Source: VRUE01 sp963770315 (GTDB lineage: Bacteria; Actinomycetota; Thermoleophilia; Solirubrobacterales; 70-9). From it: a DNA stretch of 64,000 nucleotides. The stretch spans positions 1,798,001 to 1,862,000 of the forward strand of contig CAVYPC010000002.1 of NCBI GenBank assembly GCA_963770315.1, given 5' to 3'. Below are positions 8,844 through 16,045 of this stretch, one piece after another (the first letter of the stretch is position 1; every line of letters starts with the position of its first letter). A model generated the notes under the pieces. That model saw only the letters and a list, made by a program, of their open reading frames with translations. It was not told where the DNA came from and made no database searches. A program made the translations under genes and the position numbers.

Positions 8844-9000
8844 TATACTGCCGCGCCAGCAACAGCCGAATCCCAACCGGCCACCGGACGGGAGCGGAGG
8901 AACCGCAGGGACCCTTGCAGGTCCCAGGGGCGAATCGGACGAGATCGATCCGTAGCGCATCTCTTTCAGCGCGAGCCCGACAGCTAACTCCGCAGGCGAA
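8844..9000 (+). promoter_or_regulatory. c-di-AMP riboswitch (ydaO/yuaA type) with upstream promoter
   Basis: TATACT at 8844-8849 is a good -10. The following leader contains the conserved ydaO/yuaA pieces in order: CCGAATCC (~8866), GGAGGAACC (~8897), a variable stem, GGGGCGAATC (~8927), and finally CCGACAGCTAACTCCGCAGG just before the ribosome site. This class senses cyclic di-AMP and usually turns genes off; in actinobacteria it is often found ahead of cell-wall hydrolases, exactly as here. Identified by eye from conserved sequence; folding was not computed. Confidence 0.85.
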
Positions 9001-9016
9001 CGAAAGAGAGGGCACG

Positions 9017-9955
9017 TTGGCACGCAGTGCTTGGCTGGCTGGACTTGCTTCGACGATGGCGATGGCGGCGGTCCTGGTCGGCTGCGTCGCCACGGCCTCG
9101 GCCCTGACCGGCGGCGCCCCCACCCCCAGCGGCAGCGCCCCGCCCCCGCCCAGCCAGAGCGGCGCCGCCGACCCCGCCCCCAGCGCCGGCACGCTGCACC
9201 TGGTCTCCGCCACGACCTCGCCCCGGAAGTCCTTCTACTACGGCGTCCGCAACCCCCGCCTGAGCTACGAGATCGGCAGCGACCAGCCGACCAACGACCT
9301 TCGCATCGACGTGGCCGCCGAAAGCGGCGAAGTGGTGCGGAGCTTCTTCCGCAACGACATCGCCCCCGAAACCCTCGACAGCATCCGCTGGGACGGAACC
9401 ACAACCGACGGGCGCCCGGCACCGAACGGCCGTTACTCGTTTCGGATCGTGCCCCAGGCCGGCGGCCGAGTGGCGCGCCGGGCCTCCTCGTCGACCTCCT
9501 CGCAGCCACTCAGCCTCAGCTTCGATCTCTACGGCTACGCCTTCCCGATCCTCGGCGCCCACGACTACGGCGGTGCTGCCGGGCGCTTCGGCGCCGGACG
9601 CTCCGGCCACACCCACGAGGGCCAGGACGTGATGGCGGCCTGCGGGACGCCGCTGATCGCCGCCCGCGGCGGTCGCGTCCAGTACTCCGGGTACCAGAGC
9701 GCGGCTGGTAACTACCTCGTCATCGACGGCAAGGGCACGAGCTTCGACATGGCCTACATGCACCTGCTCGAACCCTCGCCGCTGCAGGAGGGGATGACGG
9801 TCCGCACCGGCGAACCGATCGGCCTGGTCGGCCAGACCGGAGACGCCACCGCCTGCCACCTGCACTTCGAGATCTGGACCGCGCCCGGCTGGTATGAGGG
9901 CGGCAGCCCGATCGATCCGCTGCCATATCTCGAACAGTGGGACGCCTACTCCTGA
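9017..9955 (+). CDS. Secreted M23 (LytM-like) peptidase with FlgD-Ig-like domain
   Basis: Starting at TTG 9017 (GAGAGG ribosome site, directly after the riboswitch) the protein has 312 residues. A signal peptide or lipoprotein-like segment (MAMAAVLVGCVATASA) is followed by a Gly/Pro/Ser-rich linker. Next comes an FlgD-Ig-like domain (SIRWDGTTTDGRPAPNGRYS) and a C-terminal M23 domain. The zinc ligands are visible as HTHEGQD and HLHFE. Such enzymes cut peptidoglycan peptide cross-links. Earlier in-frame starts would run through the riboswitch and are rejected. Control by c-di-AMP links wall turnover to osmotic or wall-stress signalling. Confidence 0.92.
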   Translation: MARSAWLAGLASTMAMAAVLVGCVATASALTGGAPTPSGSAPPPPSQSGAADPAPSAGTLHLVSATTSPRKSFYYGVRNPRLSYEIGSDQPTNDLRIDVAAESGEVVRSFFRNDIAPETLDSIRWDGTTTDGRPAPNGRYSFRIVPQAGGRVARRASSSTSSQPLSLSFDLYGYAFPILGAHDYGGAAGRFGAGRSGHTHEGQDVMAACGTPLIAARGGRVQYSGYQSAAGNYLVIDGKGTSFDMAYMHLLEPSPLQEGMTVRTGEPIGLVGQTGDATACHLHFEIWTAPGWYEGGSPIDPLPYLEQWDAYS

Positions 9956-9981
9956 GCCAAGGACAGCGAGCATGAGCGCAT

Positions 9982-10018
9982 TCTCAGTTTGAGAACGGGT
10001 CTCATTATCTGATACGTT
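9982..10018 (+). promoter_or_regulatory. Overlapping Fur-type operators and -10 box ahead of the fur-family gene
   Basis: TCTCA(9982)-GTT-TGAGA(9990) and TGAGA(9990)-ACGGG-TCTCA(10000) are two overlapping dyads sharing a half-site. The second fits a 7-1-7 Fur/Zur geometry (TGAGAACGGGTCTCA). TACGTT (10013-10018) is a -10 box 7 nt before the GTG start. Autoregulation is the simplest reading. Confidence 0.6.
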
Positions 10019-10025
10019 CCCGGCC

Positions 10026-10445
10026 GTGAATTGGGCCGAGACAGCGATTCGGCGCCTCGACGAGGCCGGATACCGCAGTGGAGCGGCACGTCGGGAAGTG
10101 ATCGAGCTGCTTGCGGTAGAGCCCTGCGCGGTGACGGCGCTGGAGATCGACCGGCGGCTCGACTCGGTCGGGCGGGCGAGCGTCTACCGCACCCTCGAGC
10201 AGCTTGAGCGGCTTCATCTCGTGCATCGCGTCGAGATCGGCGGCGACGCCGCCGGCTATGAGCGAGTCGATCCCGAGCAGCACCACCATCATCTTGTCTG
10301 TGAGCAGTGCGGCCGGCATGCGCCGTTCGCCGACCCCTCTCTCGAGCGGGCAATCGAGGCGATCAGCCGCGAGGCCGACTTCGATATCGCCGCCCATGAC
10401 GTCATCCTGCGCGGCCGCTGTCCGGACTGCAAGACGGCGGCCTAG
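10026..10445 (+). CDS. Fur-family metal-responsive repressor
   Basis: A 139-residue protein from a GTG start. The N-terminal winged helix (ALEIDRRLDSVGRASVYRTL) is followed by the metal domain with HHHHLVCEQCG and a C-terminal CPDC. The two CxxC pairs form the structural Zn site, and the His-rich stretch belongs to the sensing site. The ZIP transporter begins 18 nt downstream, so a Zur-like (zinc) role is favoured over iron or manganese, but the sequence alone does not decide it. Overlapping dyads lie upstream. Confidence 0.88.
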   Translation: MNWAETAIRRLDEAGYRSGAARREVIELLAVEPCAVTALEIDRRLDSVGRASVYRTLEQLERLHLVHRVEIGGDAAGYERVDPEQHHHHLVCEQCGRHAPFADPSLERAIEAISREADFDIAAHDVILRGRCPDCKTAA

Positions 10446-10463
10446 AGAACGCCATGCCCGCCG

Positions 10464-11174
10464 TTGCCATACCCCTCGCCGGGGTTGACCGTCGTCGCCA
10501 CCCTGATCGGCGGTTGGGTCGCCCTGCGGCTCGCCCACACCCTGCCGACGGTGATCGCCTTCACCGGCGGGGTCGTCGTCGCCGTCGCTCTCTTCGACGT
10601 GCTGCCGGAGGGGATCGAGAACGTCGGCGACCCACAGAAGGCGACCGCGCTCGTCGCCGTCGGCTTCCTCGCCTTCTTCTTCGCCGAGCGCACCCTGGTG
10701 CTGCACCATCGCGACGACCCCGCCGAGGCCCGCGCCCACGAGCGGGTCGGCGTTCTCGGGGCGCTCGGCCTCTCGATCCACAGCTTCATCGACGGGCTGG
10801 GGATCGGCCTGGCCTTTGGCCTCAACAGCACCACCGGAATGCTCGTCTTCATCGCCGTGATCAGCCACGACTTTGCCGACGGGCTCAACACCGTCAGCTT
10901 CGTGCTCAGCCAGTCGGGCGACCGCAAGCAGGCGACGAAATGGCTCCGTATCGATGCGATCGCCCCGTTCCTCGGGGCGATCGTCGGCTCGTTCGCCAGC
11001 GTCTCCGACCAGACCCTCGGCTACATCCTCTGCATCTACAGCGGCTTCTTCATCTACATGGGCGCGACCGACCTGCTGCCCGAGGCCCATGCCCACGCTT
11101 CCTGGCGCAAAGTCGGGTTGACCGCGTCCGGGTTTGCGCTGATCTTCGCGATCACGCGCGTGGCCGGCGTCTGA
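10464..11174 (+). CDS. ZIP-family divalent metal transporter
   Basis: A 236-residue membrane protein with about eight hydrophobic segments. Two ZIP metal-site motifs are visible: HSFIDGLGIG in TM4 and ISHDFADGLN in TM5, with an acidic/His-rich loop (HHRDDPAEARAHE) before TM4. It should import Zn or a related divalent cation. The start is uncertain: TTG at 10464 or the in-frame TTG at 10485, neither with a good ribosome site, so coupling to the fur-family gene is likely. Its stop abuts that of the convergent TetR gene. Confidence 0.85.
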   Translation: MPYPSPGLTVVATLIGGWVALRLAHTLPTVIAFTGGVVVAVALFDVLPEGIENVGDPQKATALVAVGFLAFFFAERTLVLHHRDDPAEARAHERVGVLGALGLSIHSFIDGLGIGLAFGLNSTTGMLVFIAVISHDFADGLNTVSFVLSQSGDRKQATKWLRIDAIAPFLGAIVGSFASVSDQTLGYILCIYSGFFIYMGATDLLPEAHAHASWRKVGLTASGFALIFAITRVAGV

Positions 11175-11726
11175 TCAGTCGAGGAAGCGGCGCAGGCTGC
11201 GGCGGGCGGCGGGTAGGCGGCGGCCCGCCTCGAGCTCGCGGATCGCGATCTCGGCGGTCATCGCCGCGAGCAGATGCGAGGCGGCGGTCGGATCCGGCCA
11301 CCCCATCGCCTTGAAGCTGGACACGGCCGTGGCGGCGAAACGCTCGTGCCTGGCGGACATCGAGGCGTCGAGACCGGGATCCGAGCGCGCCTCAAGCGCC
11401 AGCGCCTTGACCGCTCGGTCGTCGAGACAGGTGTCGAGATACGCCTCCACGCCCAAGACGATCCGCCCCGCTCCGGGCGCCGTCCCCGCGGTGGCCGCGG
11501 CGACCGCGTCTTGAACGCGGGAGTGGAAACGCCGGTGGAGGGCGTCGACGAAGGCCTCGCGGTCGTCGAAGTGGACGTAGAAGGTGCCCTTTGCCACGCC
11601 GGCCTCGGCAACCACCTGGTTGACGCTGAGGCCGCTGAGCCCATAGCGCTCGGCGACGGCGACGCCGGCGTCGAGCAATGCCTCGCGGGTGCGGCTTCCG
11701 GCGGCCGTGGCAGCTTCGGTGGCCAT
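11175..11726 (-). CDS. TetR-family repressor
   Basis: A 183-residue protein with a TetR N-terminal DNA-binding domain: SRTREALLDAGVAVAERYG, then GLSVNQVVAEAGVAKGTFYV as the helix-turn-helix. The C-terminal ligand domain is not recognisable. It is divergent from two alpha/beta hydrolase genes, and two copies of a 14-bp palindromic site lie between them, so it very probably represses both itself and the hydrolases. Confidence 0.9.
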   Translation of the reverse strand: MATEAATAAGSRTREALLDAGVAVAERYGLSGLSVNQVVAEAGVAKGTFYVHFDDREAFVDALHRRFHSRVQDAVAAATAGTAPGAGRIVLGVEAYLDTCLDDRAVKALALEARSDPGLDASMSARHERFAATAVSSFKAMGWPDPTAASHLLAAMTAEIAIRELEAGRRLPAARRSLRRFLD

Positions 11727-11740
11727 GCTTACAGGCTATC

Positions 11741-11785
11741 TGACCGACCGGTCACCAAATATGACCGACCGGTCAGTCATATGCT
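11741..11785 (+). promoter_or_regulatory. Duplicated TetR operator and hydrolase -10 box
   Basis: TGACCGACCGGTCA occurs at 11741-11754 and again at 11762-11775: an exact copy 21 bp apart, two helical turns. It is a near-palindrome. TATGCT at 11780-11785 is the -10 of the hydrolase gene, directly beside the second operator, so a bound dimer pair would block RNA polymerase. Confidence 0.8.
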
Positions 11786-11799
11786 AGGGTCGCCAGCAC

Positions 11800-12615
11800 A
11801 TGGCCACCCTCGAGACCGCGTCGGGACCGATCGCCTACGACGAGCGCGGCGCCGGCCTGCCGATCGCGATGCTGAGCAGCGGGTCGCACGATCGCCACGA
11901 CTTCGACGGCCTGCGCGACCGGCTCCCCTCCCACTTCCGCACGATCGTGCCGGACTGGCCGGCTCACGGGGAGTCGCCGCCGGGCCAGGGGCCAGCTTCG
12001 GCGATGCGATTTGCCGACGTCGCCGAGGAGCTGGTCGAGCGGCTGGCGCCGGACGGGGCGATCGTCGTCGGCAACTCGGTCGGCGGCTTTGCCGCCGCGC
12101 GGCTGGCGATCCGCCGGCCGGAGCTCGTTCGCGGCCTGGTCCTGGTCGACAGCGGCGGCTTCCTCGGCCGGGGAACTCAGGTCCGTGCCTTCTGCGCGCT
12201 GATGGCCCGGCCGCGCTTCCTGCGGGCGATCTACCCCTGGTTCGCCAACCGCTACATGCGCCCCCGCAGCGACGAGGATCGGCGCGTACGCGACGTCGGC
12301 ATAGCGACGACCCGCGAGGATCCCGGCCTGCGAGCGATGAGCGAGCTGTGGCAGAGCTTTGCCTCCCCCGAACACGACCTGAGGGCCGAGGCGCCCTCGA
12401 TCTCCGCCCCCACCCTGATCGCCTGGGGCAGGCACGATCCGGTCATCCCGCTGAAGGTGGGCCGTTGGCTGGCCGCGTCGATCCCGGGTGCCGAGCTCAG
12501 CGTCTTCGACAGCGGCCACGCGCCGCACGTCAGCGATCCGGAGGGCTTCGCGGCCCGCCTCATCCCCTTTGCCGACGCCGTCGCGCGAGGATCCGGCGCG
12601 GGCCAGACGGGATGA
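11800..12615 (+). CDS. Alpha/beta hydrolase
   Basis: A 271-residue single-domain hydrolase. The nucleophile elbow is GNSVGG with Ser near residue 91. The acid is likely the Asp in WGRHDPVIP, and the catalytic His lies in DSGHAPHVSDPE. The triad is intact. It resembles C-C bond hydrolases and esterases of aromatic degradation, but the substrate cannot be named. TetR control and coupling to a second hydrolase by an ATGA overlap suggest an inducible catabolic or detoxification step. Confidence 0.88.
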   Translation: MATLETASGPIAYDERGAGLPIAMLSSGSHDRHDFDGLRDRLPSHFRTIVPDWPAHGESPPGQGPASAMRFADVAEELVERLAPDGAIVVGNSVGGFAAARLAIRRPELVRGLVLVDSGGFLGRGTQVRAFCALMARPRFLRAIYPWFANRYMRPRSDEDRRVRDVGIATTREDPGLRAMSELWQSFASPEHDLRAEAPSISAPTLIAWGRHDPVIPLKVGRWLAASIPGAELSVFDSGHAPHVSDPEGFAARLIPFADAVARGSGAGQTG

Positions 12616-13496
12616 GCGCCGCGCATCGCTGGCGCTCGGACCTGCTCGGCGAGCGACGCTCGGTCGAGGTTCGCGGCGGGGCGCTCGACTGCTTCGAGCG
12701 CGGCGCCGGGCCGACCCTCGTCTTCTGCCACGGCTGGCTCGCCAACGCGAACCTCTGGCGCAAGGTCGTCGACCTGCTCTGCGGCGAGTTCCGCTGCCTG
12801 AGCCTCGATCTCCCGCTCGGCTCGCACCGCACGCCGATGAGCCCGGACGCCGACCTGAGTCCGAGCGGGGTCGCCGGATCGATCGCGGAGGCGATCGAGC
12901 GACTTGACCTGAAGGAGGCGACGCTGGTCGGCAACGACTCCGGCGGCGCCTACTCGCAGATCGCCCTGGCCCGGCACGGCGACCGGCTCGCCGCTCGCGT
13001 CTCCCGCCTGGTGCTCACCTCCTGCGAGACGCCCTATGACGAGTGGCCGCCTCCCCCCTTCGACGGCCTCCCGGCCGCGGCGGGCGATCCCGCGGTCCTC
13101 GGGCAGCTGCTCGGGGCGCTCGAGGACCCGGCGATCCGCGCGACCCCGCCCGCCTACGGGCTGCTGCTCAAGCATCCGGTGGAGCCCGAGGTCTCCGACT
13201 CCTACGCCCTGCCAGCCTCGCGCGACCCCGCCGTGCTGCACGACGTCGCCAAGGCGATGGCGACGGCGTCGACCGAGCCGGTCCGCGCCGCCGGGGAAGC
13301 GCTGATCGCCGAGTCGGAGCTGCCCACGCTGCTCGTCTGGTCGGGCGAGGACGAGGTCTTCCCGCTCGCCCACGCCGAACGCTATGCGAAGGCCCTGAAG
13401 CACGGCGAACTGGTCTGCATTGACGACGCCTACAGCTTCACGCCGGAGGACCGGCCGGACGCGGTGGCAGAGGCGATTCGCGAGTTCGCGCGGTAG
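12612..13496 (+). CDS. Alpha/beta hydrolase, dehalogenase-like, lacking the usual His
   Basis: Translation starts in the ATGA overlap with the previous hydrolase, giving 294 residues. The elbow is GNDSGG, placing Asp, not Ser, at the nucleophile position, as in haloalkane and fluoroacetate dehalogenases. The C-terminal region where the catalytic His normally sits reads DDAYSFTPEDRP, with no His. Known relatives in actinobacteria carry the same GNDTGG-like elbow. It may therefore be a non-canonical enzyme or have lost hydrolysis. It is co-transcribed with and regulated like its partner. Confidence 0.8.
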   Translation: MSAAHRWRSDLLGERRSVEVRGGALDCFERGAGPTLVFCHGWLANANLWRKVVDLLCGEFRCLSLDLPLGSHRTPMSPDADLSPSGVAGSIAEAIERLDLKEATLVGNDSGGAYSQIALARHGDRLAARVSRLVLTSCETPYDEWPPPPFDGLPAAAGDPAVLGQLLGALEDPAIRATPPAYGLLLKHPVEPEVSDSYALPASRDPAVLHDVAKAMATASTEPVRAAGEALIAESELPTLLVWSGEDEVFPLAHAERYAKALKHGELVCIDDAYSFTPEDRPDAVAEAIREFAR

Positions 13497-13571
13497 GACG
13501 GTCGGGTGACCCTCCCAAAACGCTCGGCGGGAGCCTCGCTTGAGTGTTTTGGGAGGGTCACCCGACCGTCC
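13496..13571. terminator. Very long hairpin between convergent genes
   Basis: A 26-bp perfect inverted repeat, 13496-13521 with 13546-13571, extended by four more pairs to about 30 bp around a 16-nt loop. It begins at the last base of the hydrolase stop codon and includes the last codons of the convergent membrane-protein gene. It could act as a bidirectional terminator, but the length is far greater than needed. Confidence 0.7.
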
Positions 13572-14328
13572 CTTTGTCGCGGCGGTCTCGCAGCTCGATC
13601 AGAGCGAGCGCGAGGGCGACTGGGACCGTGGCGGGCAGCGTGTCGACGGCGAAGAAGAGCAGGTCGAAACCGAGCCCCAGCACTGCCACGAGTGCGGCGC
13701 CGAATAGCTGCTGCCGAGCCTGGAGGGCAAGGAGGCAACCGAGCGTGGCGGCGATGAATAGATCGCCGAAGCCCATCAGCGCATCGCCGAAGTGGATCGC
13801 CTGCAGTCGCGGCAGCCCACTCGGGGCGGCGGCCGTGAGGACCGCATTCGGCCCCTGCAGCAGCTCGGTGGCGACGAACCAGGTGTCGACCACGGCCATC
13901 GCGTAGATCCCCAACTTCAGCCAGGCGGCGGGCGCGACCGCGACCAGCAGCCAGCCGAGGCCGACGCAACCGAGCGCGGTCAGCGCCGTCGCCGCCGCCT
14001 CGCCGGCGAGCGACCCCGGTGATGCCCAAGCCAAGGCAAAGAGCGGCACGACCGCCAGCGCCCCGACCGGGCGGGCGCCGTGGATCAGCCAGCCCAGGGA
14101 CAGCGCGGCGAAGGGGGGCACGGCGACCAGCGCCAGCCAGGAGAGGAAGGTCGCCGATTCCCCGGCCAGGGCGACCACCCCGATCACGACGACGATCGAG
14201 AGCGCCGGCACCAGCGCCCACCAGGGGCTGCGAAAGGAGTCCAGCCAGGCGAACCGGCGCGACTGCGGCAGCGCCACGAGCGCAGCCTGCACCAGGCTCA
14301 GGATCGAAATGGAAACCGCGAAAGACAT
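13558..14328 (-). CDS. Polytopic membrane protein with GxGD and PAL-like motifs
   Basis: A 256-residue protein with about eight or nine hydrophobic segments. Three motifs stand out in order: VVD in a membrane segment (AMAVVDTWFVATE, ~residue 148), GFGD in the next (DALMGFGDLFIAATLG, ~187), and LPATVPVALAL near the C-terminus. This order and spacing resemble presenilin and signal-peptide-peptidase aspartyl proteases (YD...GxGD...PAL). I see this as remote similarity only; YD is VD here. It is monocistronic and flanked by two large palindromes. If not a protease, it is an uncharacterised membrane protein. Confidence 0.55.
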   Translation of the reverse strand: MSFAVSISILSLVQAALVALPQSRRFAWLDSFRSPWWALVPALSIVVVIGVVALAGESATFLSWLALVAVPPFAALSLGWLIHGARPVGALAVVPLFALAWASPGSLAGEAAATALTALGCVGLGWLLVAVAPAAWLKLGIYAMAVVDTWFVATELLQGPNAVLTAAAPSGLPRLQAIHFGDALMGFGDLFIAATLGCLLALQARQQLFGAALVAVLGLGFDLLFFAVDTLPATVPVALALALIELRDRRDKGTVG

Positions 14329-14338
14329 TCAAATTTGA

Positions 14339-14458
14339 TGACGCGGTCAGGAGATTGCCTGGGTAGGACGCAGGCAATTCGCCGCCGGGAGCGTAGATGT
14401 TCCTACGTGACCAAGGCGAATTGCCGAGGACACCGCCAGGCGATCTCCTGACCCGTCA
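14339..14458. repeat. Nested triple palindrome between the membrane-protein gene and guaA
   Basis: Three stems nest inside each other. The outer one pairs 14339-14363 with 14436-14458 (GGTCAGGAGATTGCCTGG against CCAGGCGATCTCCTGACC, one wobble). The middle one pairs GGCAATTCGCC (14373) with GGCGAATTGCC (14415). The inner one pairs CGTAG (14392) with CTACG (14403). It follows the guaA stop directly and precedes the membrane-protein gene, so it may terminate guaA. No other gene lies here. Confidence 0.7.
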
Positions 14459-16045
14459 TTACTCCCACTCGATCGTGGCCGGAGGCTTGGAGGAGATATC
14501 GAGGGCGACGCGGTTCACGTCTTCGATCTCGTTGATGATCCGGCTGGAGACCCGCTCCAGCAGGTCGTAGGGCAGGCGGGCCCAGTCGGCGGTCATCGCG
14601 TCCTCGGAGGTGACGGCGCGGATCACGATCGGGTAGGCGTAGGTCCTGCCGTCGCCCTGCACGCCGACCGAGCGCACCACGGGCAGCACGCAGAAGGACT
14701 GCCACAGCTGCCGGTACAGCTCGGCGGCCCTGATCTCCTCCTGCAGGATCGCGTCGGCGGCGCGGAGGATGTCGAGGCGCTCCTTGTTCACCTCGCCGCC
14801 GACGATCCGGATGCCCAGCCCCGGCCCCGGGAAGGGCTGGCGCCAGACCATCCGCTCGGGCAGGCCCAGCTCGGCGCCCACCGCCCGCACCTCGTCCTTG
14901 AAGAGCATCCGCAGCGGCTCGACCAGCTCGAACTCGAGATCCTCGGGCAGGCCGCCGACGTTGTGGTGGGACTTGATCGTGGCGGCGGCGTCGCTGCCGC
15001 CGGACTCGATCACGTCGGAGTAGAGGGTGCCCTGCACCAGATAGGCGGCGTCCTCCAGCTTCGCCGCCTCCTCCTCGAAGACGCGGATGAACTCGGCGCC
15101 GATGATCTTGCGCTTCCGCTCCGGCTCGTCGACCCCGGCGAGCCGGGCGAGGAAGCGCTCTTCGGCGTCGACGTGGACGAGCGGGATGCCGAACTGGGCG
15201 AAGGCCTCGACCACCTGCTCGGCCTCGTTCATCCGCATCAGGCCGTGGTCGACGAAGACGCAGGTCAGCTGCTCCCCGATCGCGCGATGGACGAGCAGCG
15301 CCGCGACCGAGGAGTCGACGCCGCCGGAGAGCCCGCAGATCACCTGGCCCTCGCCGACCTGGGCGCGGATCGCGTCGACCTGCTCGGCGATCACCGATTG
15401 CGGCGACCACTGGTCCTCACAGCCGGCGATCTCACGCAGGAAGCGGGTCAAGACCTCGGTCCCGTAGGGGGTGTGGACGACCTCGGGGTGGAACTGGATC
15501 CCGTACAGACCCCGGTCGGGCGCCTCGCAGGCGGCGACGGGCGAAGCGGGAGTCGAGGCCAGCGCCGCGAAGCCGGGCGGCGGCTCGAAGACGGAGTCGC
15601 GGTGGCTCATCCAGCAGCTCTGCTCCTCGGGGAGCCCGGCCAGGAGGCGGCCGCCGGCGTTGCGCAGAGTCAGCTCGGCGCGGCCGAACTCCCCCGACTC
15701 GGCGCCTTCGACCTTGCCCCCCAGCGCCTGGACCATCGCCTGCATCCCGTAACAGATGCCCAGCATCGGAATGCCCAGATCGAGCAGCTCGGTGGGGAAT
15801 GGCGGCGCCCCGGGCTCATAGACCGATGCCGGCCCGCCGGAGAGGATCAGGCCCTTCGGCGCCCGCTCTCGGATGACCTCAGGCGAAGCCGTCGCAGGCA
15901 AGAGCTCCGCGAAAACTCCACATTCGCGGATGCGCCTCGCAATCAGCTGCGAGTACTGGCCACCGAAGTCGAGGACGAGAACCTCCTCGGAGGCCTGGGC
16001 CGGCGCCGATGAGGCGCCGGCCTCAGTCGTCGGCGACTCCAACAC
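14459..16045 (-). CDS. guaA: GMP synthase (glutamine-hydrolysing)
   Basis: A 528-residue enzyme with class I glutamine amidotransferase first (DFGGQYSQLIARRIRECGVF; nucleophile Cys98 in GICYGMQAM; HPEV His), then the ATP-pyrophosphatase domain with the PP-loop CGLSGGVDSSVAAL near residue 240, and a C-terminal dimerisation domain ending PPATIEWE. It aminates XMP to GMP. It overlaps the upstream guaB3-like gene by 23 nt, so guanine nucleotide genes are co-transcribed. Confidence 0.97.
   Translation of the reverse strand: MLESPTTEAGASSAPAQASEEVLVLDFGGQYSQLIARRIRECGVFAELLPATASPEVIRERAPKGLILSGGPASVYEPGAPPFPTELLDLGIPMLGICYGMQAMVQALGGKVEGAESGEFGRAELTLRNAGGRLLAGLPEEQSCWMSHRDSVFEPPPGFAALASTPASPVAACEAPDRGLYGIQFHPEVVHTPYGTEVLTRFLREIAGCEDQWSPQSVIAEQVDAIRAQVGEGQVICGLSGGVDSSVAALLVHRAIGEQLTCVFVDHGLMRMNEAEQVVEAFAQFGIPLVHVDAEERFLARLAGVDEPERKRKIIGAEFIRVFEEEAAKLEDAAYLVQGTLYSDVIESGGSDAAATIKSHHNVGGLPEDLEFELVEPLRMLFKDEVRAVGAELGLPERMVWRQPFPGPGLGIRIVGGEVNKERLDILRAADAILQEEIRAAELYRQLWQSFCVLPVVRSVGVQGDGRTYAYPIVIRAVTSEDAMTADWARLPYDLLERVSSRIINEIEDVNRVALDISSKPPATIEWE

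Noticed and set aside
11274..13496. 740-codon frame ending in the second hydrolase
   Set aside because: It runs antisense through the TetR gene and out of frame through the first hydrolase; the real start is the ATGA overlap at 12612.
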